Shown here: positions 22,959 to 31,500 of the stretch, one piece after another
Layout of the letters: the number at the start of each line of letters is the position of its first letter
Position numbering within the stretch: position 1 is the first letter of the stretch
Assembly (NCBI RefSeq): GCF_009671205.1
Contig: NZ_CP045309.1
Location: forward strand, 1,798,001-1,862,000
DNA length: 64,000 nt
Source of the DNA: Micromonospora terminaliae
GTDB taxonomy: Bacteria > Actinomycetota > Actinomycetes > Mycobacteriales > Micromonosporaceae
Direction: 5' to 3'
Position numbers and translations under genes: made by a program
Notes under the pieces: model-generated
Told to the model about the DNA's origin: nothing
Seen by the model: the letters and a program-made list of their open reading frames with translations, nothing else
Database searches by the model: none

Positions 22959-25708
22959 CTCGATTCGTTCGTCCGGGCAGCCGGTGCGCCGAGCCCGGCG
23001 GGCACCACATAGGCCACCAGCTGGCGATTACCGGACCCGTCGTCGCGGGTCACGACCACGGCCTCCTTCACCCCGGGGTGCCGGCGCAGCAGGCTGGCGA
23101 TCTCGTCCACCTCGATCCGGTGACCCCGGATCTTGACCTGCGAGTCGGCCCGCCCGAGGAACTCGAAGTCACCGCCGGGGCGCAGCCGGACCAGGTCGCC
23201 GGTCCGGTAGAGGCGCTCCGCGCCGGTCTCCGGCGGCCCGGTGACGAAGCGCTGGTCCGTCAGGCCCGGCCGGCCCCGGTAGCCCAGTGCCAGTCCGCTC
23301 CCGCCCAGGTACAGCTCGCCCACCACACCGGCCGGCAGGACATCCCCGTCGGGGTTGAGCACCCAGGCCGAGGTGTTCTGGATCGGGCGGCCGATCGGCA
23401 CGGGCTCGTCGTCAGGTCCGGGGCGTAGCGGGGCGATCAGCGACCAAACGGTCGTCTCCGTGGGGCCGTACATGTTCCACACCTCGGAGGCGGCCTCGCT
23501 TAGCCGGTTGGCCAGCGGACGGGTGAGCGCCTCGCCGCCGCAGAGCGCCAGACGCAGGCGCAGGTGCGCCGGGGCCAGGGTCAGGATGCCGTCCCAGGTC
23601 ACCGGCGTCGCCTGCAGCACGGTGACCCGCTCCTCGGTGATCAGGTCGAGCAGGCGCTGGGGGTCGCGCGCGTCCTCCGTCGAGGCGAGCGCGATCCGTG
23701 CGCCCACGGTCAGGGGGAGGAACAGCTCCAGCACGGAGATGTCGAAGGACGGGCTGGTCAGGGCGAGCATCACGTCGTCCCGGGTCAGCCCAGGCCGCAG
23801 CGCCATCGAGGTCAGGAAGTTCACCACCGCGCGATGCGGAACGTTCACCCCCTTCGGCTGGCCGGTGGACCCGGAGGTGTAGATGACGTACGCGGAGTCC
23901 TCGCCGCTGCCGCCCGCGGTGGCGGTGAGCGGCGCGCCGTCCGCGGCGTCGCCGTCGGCCTCGTCCAGGACGACGACCGGCGTGCCGAGGGCGGTGAAGG
24001 TGTCCGGCGCGGTGGCCGGGCCGGTGACGATCACCTGCGCCCTCGCGTCGCGCAGGATGAACTCGACCCGGCGGCGGGGGTACGTCGGATCCACGGGCAG
24101 GTACGCCGCGCCCAGCTGCCAGCTCGCCAGCATGGCGAGCAGGGCCTCGACGGACCGGTCGAGGTGGACGGCGACCACGTCACCGCGGGTCACCCCTTGC
24201 CGCGCCAGCCGATCGGCGAGCCTGCCGGCGTGCCTCCCCAGCTCCGCGTAGGTGAACCGGCGCCCCCCGCTGTGTACCGCGGGCGCGTCGGGATGCCGGT
24301 CGATCGAGGCGAGCACCAGGTCCAGGGCGCTGCGTACGTCGGGCAGGGGCGTGCGAGGCGGCGCGCAGAGGCGGAGGAGTTCCCGACGCTGCTCCTCGGT
24401 CACCAGGCTGAGCCGGTCCACCGGGGTGTCCGGCGCGGCCATCCCGTTGCGCAGCAGGTTGACCGTGTGCTCCAGCAGAAGGGTGGTGGTGGCCTCTTCG
24501 TAGAGGTCCGCGCTGGCTTCCAGGTTCAGCTGCATCCGCTGGTCGGGCCCGGCGACCACGATCATTTCGAGGTCGGTCTGGATGGCCGCGGAGGCCAGTG
24601 GCAGCCGCCGGCAGTCCAGTTCGGGTACGTCGGCGAACGCCTGGGCCGATCGGGAGGCGTTGTTGAACAGGACCTGGTAGACCGGGTTGTACGCCAGGCT
24701 CCGCTCGCGGCCGAGTTCGGCCACCACGGCGGTGAAGGGTGGGCGCCGGTGCATCATGGCCGTCAGGCTCTCGTCGCGTACCCGGGTGACCAGCTCGGCG
24801 AAGCTCGTTCCGGCGGGCAACTGCACCCGTAGCGTCACCACGTCCATGAAGAGGCCGATCAGGCCGCGCAGTTCCGCGCGGTCCCGTCCGGACACCGAGG
24901 TGCCCACCAGGATGTCCCGTTCCCCGCTGTGCCGGCTCAGGGTGGCCACCCATGCGGCCGACAGGACCATCGCCGGCGACACCCGGTGCAGGCGGGCGAA
25001 CTCCTGCAGCGCGGTGACATCGTGCTCGGTGAGTGACGCCTGCGCTCCGTACGACGACAGCGTCGGTCGGCTCGGGCGCGGGGCGGCCCCCGGCATGGTG
25101 AAGACGGCAGGGGCGTCGTGCAGGCGCGCCCGCCAGTAGGCGAGATCCTCGGCCCAGGAGCCGTCCGTCGCGGCGGTCCGTTGCTGCTCGACGTGCCGCT
25201 GATAGGTGGTTGGCAGGTCCGCCGCCGGCCACCGGCCGCCGTCGCGCAGGGTGGCATAGGCGTCGGAGAGTTCGTCGAGGAGCACGCCCAGGCTGGCTCC
25301 GTCCGCGACGATGTGGTGCAGGACGACCATGAGGACGTGGTGGTCGTCGGCGATCGGGAAGAGGGTCATCCGGAACAGCGGTAGCTCGGAGAGATCGAAC
25401 TTCGCCGCGATCTCCACCTCCGCCCGGCTCCTCCAGTCATCGAGCGACGCCACCGGCACCACGCGCAGCGCGGGCGGTGCGGTGTCGTGCACCGTCACGA
25501 AGGGACGGCCGTCGCGTTCGTGGAAGGTGGTCCGCAGTGACGCGTGCCGTTCCACCACGGCCTCGGCGGCGCGGCCGAGCACCGCCGGATCGAGCGGCCC
25601 CCGGATCTCGTAGGCCATGGTGAGGTGGTGCATCAGCGTGTCCGGCAGCAGCTGCTCCAGAAGCCAGATCCGCTCCTGCCCGAACGACGGCTCGATGGTC
25701 GACGTCAC
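22955..25708 (-). CDS. NRPS condensation-adenylation protein with truncated A domain (Gly-like pocket)
   Basis: This is a 917-residue C-A protein. The C domain spans about 5-430 with HHIVADG at 131-137. The A domain spans about 460-917, with A3 YTSGSTGQPKG (610-620), A5 NMYGPTETT and A8 SQVKIRGHRIE (856-866). My reading of the pocket is D-I-L-Q-L-G-M-V-W-K, very close to the glycine signature D-I-L-Q-L-G-L-I-W-K. The protein stops about 50 residues after A8, inside the C-terminal subdomain, and lacks the A10 lysine motif. The missing piece, with a PCP, is the product of the gene just upstream (25705-26130). GTG start; GTGA overlap with that gene. It therefore presumably works as a two-chain A domain. 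Confidence 0.92.
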   Translation of the reverse strand: MTSTIEPSFGQERIWLLEQLLPDTLMHHLTMAYEIRGPLDPAVLGRAAEAVVERHASLRTTFHERDGRPFVTVHDTAPPALRVVPVASLDDWRSRAEVEIAAKFDLSELPLFRMTLFPIADDHHVLMVVLHHIVADGASLGVLLDELSDAYATLRDGGRWPAADLPTTYQRHVEQQRTAATDGSWAEDLAYWRARLHDAPAVFTMPGAAPRPSRPTLSSYGAQASLTEHDVTALQEFARLHRVSPAMVLSAAWVATLSRHSGERDILVGTSVSGRDRAELRGLIGLFMDVVTLRVQLPAGTSFAELVTRVRDESLTAMMHRRPPFTAVVAELGRERSLAYNPVYQVLFNNASRSAQAFADVPELDCRRLPLASAAIQTDLEMIVVAGPDQRMQLNLEASADLYEEATTTLLLEHTVNLLRNGMAAPDTPVDRLSLVTEEQRRELLRLCAPPRTPLPDVRSALDLVLASIDRHPDAPAVHSGGRRFTYAELGRHAGRLADRLARQGVTRGDVVAVHLDRSVEALLAMLASWQLGAAYLPVDPTYPRRRVEFILRDARAQVIVTGPATAPDTFTALGTPVVVLDEADGDAADGAPLTATAGGSGEDSAYVIYTSGSTGQPKGVNVPHRAVVNFLTSMALRPGLTRDDVMLALTSPSFDISVLELFLPLTVGARIALASTEDARDPQRLLDLITEERVTVLQATPVTWDGILTLAPAHLRLRLALCGGEALTRPLANRLSEAASEVWNMYGPTETTVWSLIAPLRPGPDDEPVPIGRPIQNTSAWVLNPDGDVLPAGVVGELYLGGSGLALGYRGRPGLTDQRFVTGPPETGAERLYRTGDLVRLRPGGDFEFLGRADSQVKIRGHRIEVDEIASLLRRHPGVKEAVVVTRDDGSGNRQLVAYVVPAGLGAPAARTNESR

Positions 25709-26130
25709 GAGTCCCGCCTTCCCGCGCCGGCCGGTCCCACAGCCGCCGCCTCCCGCACCCGCGCGGCGAGCGCCGCCACGGTGGGCTGCTCGAACAGGTA
25801 ACTGGCCGGTACACCGACCCCGTACGTCTTGCGTACGTGCGCGATCACCCGCATCACCTGCAGTGAGTTGCCGCCGATCCGGAAGAAGTCGTTGTGGACG
25901 CCCACCTGGTCCCGGTTGAGCAACTGCCCCCAGAGCCCGACCAGATCCCGCTCCAGGTCGTCGCGGGGCGAGCCGTCGGCCCGCGACTCGACCGTGACCG
26001 CCGGCAGGGCGTTGAGATCCACCTTGTGGTTGGGCGTCTGCGGCAGGGCGTCCAGCGTGACGATCGCCGACGGCACCATGTAATCGGGCAACAGCTGACG
26101 GAGGTAGTTGATCAGCTCCTCTTCCAGCAC
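25705..26130 (-). CDS. A-domain C-terminal tail (A10) fused to a PCP
   Basis: This is a 141-residue protein. Residues 5-42 are the end of an adenylation domain: LPDYMVPSAIV, then TPNHKVDLNAL with the A10 lysine Lys36. Residues about 55-125 are a carrier with FFRIGGNSLQ and phosphopantetheine Ser89. The start of this chain corresponds to the point where the C-A protein encoded next in the operon stops. The two genes thus look like one C-A-PCP module cut within the A C-subdomain and re-ordered, with the tail translated first. The GTG start directly abuts the LanB-like gene's stop. The PCP may also be the platform on which the LanB-like enzyme works, but this is inference. Confidence 0.9.
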   Translation of the reverse strand: MLEEELINYLRQLLPDYMVPSAIVTLDALPQTPNHKVDLNALPAVTVESRADGSPRDDLERDLVGLWGQLLNRDQVGVHNDFFRIGGNSLQVMRVIAHVRKTYGVGVPASYLFEQPTVAALAARVREAAAVGPAGAGRRDS

Positions 26131-28539
26131 CTATTCATTCCTTCCGGTGCGAGGATCGGTGGATTCCGGGCCGGCCGCGCCGGGTCTGGCGCGGGTGCCG
26201 TCGATGAGCGGGTCCACCGCGGTGGCACCGGCGGCCGGGTCGACCGCCACCACCCGCACCTCCGCCGTGTAGCCGGCGCCGTCGCCATCGGTCAACCAGG
26301 TCTGGCTGATGTCCGGCAGCATCTCGGAGATGGTGAAGGTGGTCTGCCGCGCCTCGGCCGTGCGCCGTACCGCCTTGGCGAACAGGTTCACCAGCACCAG
26401 GCTGGTGAAGTCGACGAAGACCGGCTTGTCCTCGACCGGCACCTTGTAGAACCCTCGCTCCGGCAGGCCGAGTTCGGCGCGCCAGGCGCGGGCCGCCAGG
26501 AACCGGTCCGGCTCCTTCTTGATGGACGCCCAGCGCAGGTCGGTGGCGTCCAGCGTCCAGGACTCGCGGGCGAGCACGAGCCGGTCGATCGTGACCCTGG
26601 GCCGGTGCGCGGCCGGTGGCAGCGGTTTGAACCCGTTCACCGTGGCGGCCGAGAGCAGCTCGCCCACCACCTCGAGCAGGTCGAAGCGCCGGGCACCGTC
26701 ACGGGTCCGGACCTCGAGCCGGCCGTCGCTGCGTTCCACCACGAGGCGCGCCGCCGGCAGCGGCTCTCCCGGGGTGCCGCCGGCGTCCGGATGCAGCGAC
26801 CAGTACGTGTACCGGGGCGACAGCAACGCCGACGGTGGGTAGGTGCGGGAGTTCACCGCCTCCCAGTGCTTCGGTGAGGAGAGGTACACCCGCCGGTCGC
26901 GGTGGTCCGCCTCGTCCGCCCGGAACAGCCAGGACGGGTCCTCGTGTTGCTCGACGAAGAGGCGGCTCTCGACGGTGTTCGACGCCAGGTGCAGTTCGCC
27001 GAGGACGAGCAGGAATTCGCCGCGGGCCACCGCCTCGGGCCCGTCGGCGGCGATCATCAGGTCCGGAGCGTGGTGGACGGCGGCCGCCCAGGCCGGCTCC
27101 GGCGCGGCGAAGAGCTCGGCGACCCGCTCCGTGATGTCCTCGGCACGCACCTGGTGGCAGGGCGTGTCGGGGGACGGCCGCAGGATCTCCTGCCACCGCC
27201 GCTGGAGCTCCTCGGCGACCGTCGCCACCGGTCGTGGCAGCTCACGGAGGGAGAAGAACAGCTGGGGGGTGGCGGCCGCGACGACCGCCGCCAGCGACGG
27301 TGGGGCGTCGCCCGACCGCGCGCGCACCAGCTCGTACGCCTCGTCGAACACCTTGCGGTACTCGCGCGTCACCTCGGCGACGAACCAGCGTGCGCTCTGC
27401 AGCAACAGCGCCAGCGGCGGAGCCAGGGCTTCCAGGACCGCCGCACCGAAGTGGACGTCCACGTCGCGGACGGTGTCCTCGTAGAGGATGGTGCGTCCGG
27501 CGTAGGTCTGGCCCGGCCGCCGGGCCGCCTGCACTCCGGCGATCTCCTCGAACACCCTGGCGGCCTGGTCCAGCGCGGCCACGAGCTTCGCCTCGTCACC
27601 GGCCGCTGCGGCGACCGCGTCCCGGGCGTGCAGGAGACGGCCCACCCGGGTCAGGACCTGCTCGCGGACCACCGGGTCGCCGACCCTTTCGAGCCGCTCA
27701 ATCAGCTCCCGCTCGGGGTGGGCGGAGACCGCCACCTCCAGGCCGAGGTGCAGGAGTCCCCGGTCGCGCAGTGCCACGAGCTGGTCGAGGACGTCCTGCT
27801 CGGTGCAGAGCTCGGGGTGGCCCGACCAGAGGATCTCCTCGGCGATCTCCCGCGCGGTCCTGGTGCCGTCGCAGAGGCCGACGAGTTCGGCCTCCGCCTC
27901 GGTCAGCAGTACCGGCGGCCGGCTGCTGCGATGTAGCGTCCGGCCGACGAGGTCGAACGAGTTGATCCGGCGGGGCGGTAGCCACGGGATCAGCTTCGGG
28001 TCCTGCTCCAACGCCCGGGCCACCGCGTCCACCGCCCAGACCTCGAGGTAGGTGGTGCGCCGCGCGAGGAGGTCGGGGCCGGGCGTGACCCGTGTCGCCG
28101 CGTCGTCGCTGGACCAGTTCGCCCAGCCCACCGGACCGAAGAAGCCGATGGTGTCGTTCTTGACGCAGTAGCGCTGCCAGTAGCTGGCGATCGCCGACTC
28201 GTGGTTGCGGCCCCGGACGTTGCGCGGCTCCCCGGCGGCGGCTTTGTCGACACAGTCGGCGATGAGTGCCCGGTTCTGCCAGGCCACCGCCTCGCGGAAC
28301 GTCGGGTCGCGGGCGATCCGCCGGATCTGCTCCGACAGCTGGGTCGTCGCGCGTTCGTAGGCGGCCTGGTAGTCGTTGCGACTGCCCTCGCCCGTCGCGC
28401 ACCGGTCGGCCGCCGCCGCCAGCTCGACGTTGCTGAGGCGGCCGACGTCGGCCGCGGGGAAGCCGGCGCTTCGGAGCACCGACTGCTTCCAGATCGACCA
28501 GTCGCTGCCGCCGAGGCGGAGCAGGTGCTCGGCCGTCAT
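26131..28539 (-). CDS. LanB-like (lantibiotic dehydratase family) enzyme
   Basis: This 802-residue protein matches the lantibiotic dehydratase N-terminal (glutamylation) domain. It has YCVKNDTIGFFGPVGWANW near residue 130, then TYLEVWAVDAVARAL, PRRINSF and LVALRDRGLLHLGLEV. The size is that of split LanBs and PEARLs, without the C-terminal elimination (SpaB_C-like) domain of roughly 300 residues in full-length LanB. LanB enzymes use glutamyl-tRNA to activate Ser/Thr for dehydration, and PEARLs add amino acids from tRNA. No precursor peptide gene is evident. It sits inside an NRPS/PKS operon between the PKS and a PCP gene. I prefer the ATG at 28539 (GGGGG about 8 nt upstream) to an in-frame GTG at 28548. 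Probable role: tRNA-dependent modification of a carrier-bound residue. Confidence 0.88.
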   Translation of the reverse strand: MTAEHLLRLGGSDWSIWKQSVLRSAGFPAADVGRLSNVELAAAADRCATGEGSRNDYQAAYERATTQLSEQIRRIARDPTFREAVAWQNRALIADCVDKAAAGEPRNVRGRNHESAIASYWQRYCVKNDTIGFFGPVGWANWSSDDAATRVTPGPDLLARRTTYLEVWAVDAVARALEQDPKLIPWLPPRRINSFDLVGRTLHRSSRPPVLLTEAEAELVGLCDGTRTAREIAEEILWSGHPELCTEQDVLDQLVALRDRGLLHLGLEVAVSAHPERELIERLERVGDPVVREQVLTRVGRLLHARDAVAAAAGDEAKLVAALDQAARVFEEIAGVQAARRPGQTYAGRTILYEDTVRDVDVHFGAAVLEALAPPLALLLQSARWFVAEVTREYRKVFDEAYELVRARSGDAPPSLAAVVAAATPQLFFSLRELPRPVATVAEELQRRWQEILRPSPDTPCHQVRAEDITERVAELFAAPEPAWAAAVHHAPDLMIAADGPEAVARGEFLLVLGELHLASNTVESRLFVEQHEDPSWLFRADEADHRDRRVYLSSPKHWEAVNSRTYPPSALLSPRYTYWSLHPDAGGTPGEPLPAARLVVERSDGRLEVRTRDGARRFDLLEVVGELLSAATVNGFKPLPPAAHRPRVTIDRLVLARESWTLDATDLRWASIKKEPDRFLAARAWRAELGLPERGFYKVPVEDKPVFVDFTSLVLVNLFAKAVRRTAEARQTTFTISEMLPDISQTWLTDGDGAGYTAEVRVVAVDPAAGATAVDPLIDGTRARPGAAGPESTDPRTGRNE

Positions 28540-28567
28540 CGTCGGCACCCCCGATCCTGCCGTCCGG

Positions 28568-31500
28568 TCATCGTCCCGCTCCCAACCGGCGCAGCTCCTC
28601 GGTGAAGCTGCCGAGCGTGGGGTAGTCGAAGATGGCGCCGACGCTCAGGTCCACGCCGAAGCGGTCCCGGACCTGTGACATCAGCTCCACAGCGATCAGC
28701 GAGTCGCCGCCCAGCGCGAAGAAGTCCTGGTCGTCGCTGAGGTCGGCGACGCCGGTCGCCGCCGTCCACAGTTCGCGGACCTGGTCGGCGAACTCGCTCG
28801 GCGACGGTGCCGGCTCCACGACGGCCGGTGCCGGTGTCGGCTCGGCGGCGGGCGTTCGTTCCGGCATCGGCGCTGGAACGGCAGGTGCCGGCGTCGACGG
28901 CCCGCGCCGGCCGGTCGCCGGTACAGCGGTCCTGGGAGCCGGTACCGGCCGGGTGGCCCGTGCCTCCTCCCGGGCCGCCGTCGTCAGCGGGTCCGCAGGA
29001 GACGGCTCGGGACGACCGCCGCGGAACCGGCGGACCGCCACCTGTCGGGGCGTGCGCCCCGTCAACAGGTCCATCAGTAGATCCACACCGACCTCGGGCG
29101 GTATGCCCACGCTCTCGGCGGCCTCGTCGACCCGCCGCGGTGACACCAGGGCGGCCGGGTCGGTGGCCCGGCGCATGGTGAAGCCCCGCACCTCGACCAG
29201 CACGGTGCCGTCCTCGTCGAGGACGTCGAGGTCCGCCATGATGCTGTTGGTCGGGGCATCTGGCCGGCGGCGGATGTGACTGAGGATGCGACCGGGCAGC
29301 CGGCCGTGCACCACCACCGAGCGGTACATGAAGGGGACATGGATGTCGTCCTTGTCCAGGTCACGAACCGATGTGGTGGCGGCGTCCATGAGCGTCGGGT
29401 GCACCGCGTGCCGGCGTGCCTCGTGCTGGTAGTCCTCGGGCAGCGCCAGGACGAGCAGTTGGCTGTCGCCGGCCGGGTCGGCCTGGGCCTGGTGGTAGGT
29501 GCGCCAGCGCGGGCCCAGCGTGAACGCCTGCCGGTCGCTGCCGAACGGTGGGAGGGGCCGGTGCTCGCTCAACCTGGCGCGAAGTTCTGCCAGGTCGACG
29601 CGGCGCCGTGCCGTGGTGTCCGGCTCGGGTCGCCACGCGGCGACCCGCCCCCGTACGTGGGTCTGCACGTCGGTGGGGGAGGAGGTGGTCAGTGGCGCCG
29701 AGGAGACCGCGAAGGCCCAGCTCTCGCCCTCGGGGTTGAACGCCACCTCGACCCGGCGCGGCGAGGTCAGCTCCAGCATCCGCTGGAACACCACGTCGTT
29801 CAGCGCGACCGGCTCCTCCGCCCCGTCGAGGATCTCGGCCCGGAAGGCCTCGACGACCAGGTCCAGGTGTCGGGTGCCCGGCACCACCGGAACGCTGCCC
29901 AGCCGATGCTCATCGGTCACCGGGTCGTTCTCCGCGCTCAGCATCGTCTGCCACCGGCGGGCCGGAGCCCGGCCCGCGGAGAGGAGCATCCCGCCCGCGG
30001 CCATCCCCACGCCCTGCCATGCCGGCCAGCTGATGCTCAACAGGCGGTCCGCGACGAGGGGCGTGTCGCGCACGAAGGTGTCCAGATAGGCGTTGGCGGC
30101 GGCGTAGTCGGCGCCCCCCACCTGGCCTTCCAGGGCGGCGCGGCTGGAGAAGCAGACGAAGAAGTCTAGCCGCGGGCGGCCTGCGAACACCCTCTCGAGG
30201 CTCAGCGCACCGGCCATCTTGGGGGCGAAAGTCGCCTCACTGTCCGCCGCGCCGGTGAACTGGACCGTGCCGGAGCCGATCCGGCCGGCCAGGTGCAGGA
30301 CGCCGTTGACCGGACCCCGCCGGTCGGTCACCTCGTCGACCAGGCGACCCAGTGCCGTGGCGTCCGTGACGTCACAAGCATGGACCTCCACCGTCGCGCC
30401 GAGCGCGCCGAGTTCGTCGAGCACGTCGTCCGGCACCGACCCGCTCCGTCCCACCAGTGCGAGAACCGGCTGCTGGCCGGTCCTCGCGAGCCCGCGGGCC
30501 ACCTCGATGCCGAGTCCTCCACCGCCGCCGGTGATCAGGTAGACGCCGTTGCGGCGGACCGCCGGCGACGCCCCGGGAACCACATCGAGTCCTCGCTCGG
30601 CGGGCACCCACCTGAGGTCGCCGCGTAGTGCGACGACCGGGGAGCCGTCCTGGTCGGCCAGCTCCGCGGCGAGGTCGTCGTCGGTCACCCGCGCGCCGAG
30701 GTCGATCAGCCGTACGGTGAGCCGCTGGTCCTCCTCGGCGATCGTCCGGGCCAACGGTGGCAGCAGGGCGTGCTCCGGGCGTACGACCTCAGCGCCGCTG
30801 ATGTCGACGGCTTGGCGGGTCAGCACGACGATCCGAGCCCCGTCGGCCAGCCCGGACACCCGGGACACCAGCCGGGCCACCTCGTGCAGCTCCCGGAAGG
30901 GGCGTTGGAGTGCGGCCAGGTCGGCGCGGTCGGCGGCCGCACCCGAGAGACCCCACGCGTGCACCAGCATGAGCGGCTGCCGACCGGCCGCCGCGACGTC
31001 GCGCAGCAGGTCCGCCAGCTCACCTCGGCGCCGTACGGGCAGGTGGAAGGACCGCTCGGCGGAGCCTGAGCCCGGATCGGCCGGGACCGGCACCATCCTG
31101 ATCCCGGCCCGTTGCAGCGCGACGGTGAGGTCGCGTGCGCGGTCCTCTTCGGCCAGCAACAGCGCGTGCGGCGCCGTGTCGTGGCTGGCGTCGGCTCGCC
31201 GGGGCACATGCACCCAGCAGGGCACCGAGAATGGGGACTCGTCCACGGGGGTGTCGGCGGTCAACTGCTCCTCCGTCGGGTCGGCTGTCGTGGGTGCTGC
31301 TTCGCTGTGCGCCCTCGTGGATTCCGGTGGCGCCTCGGCCGCGGGGGACGTCGGCCCCGCCGCGGCGGGCGCGGCGGGCGGGTCCGCCCAGAACCGCTCC
31401 CGCTGGTAGGGGTAGACCGGCAGCGGCGTACGGACGACCGGTTGCCCGTGCCCGACCGCGTGCCAGTCCACGTCGTGTCCGTCGGTCCAGACGGTGGCGA

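Noticed and set aside
26131..28539. A ribosomal lanthipeptide or thiopeptide cluster
   Set aside because: No precursor peptide, cyclase, YcaO or elimination-domain gene is near. The LanB-like gene is locked in an NRPS/PKS operon.
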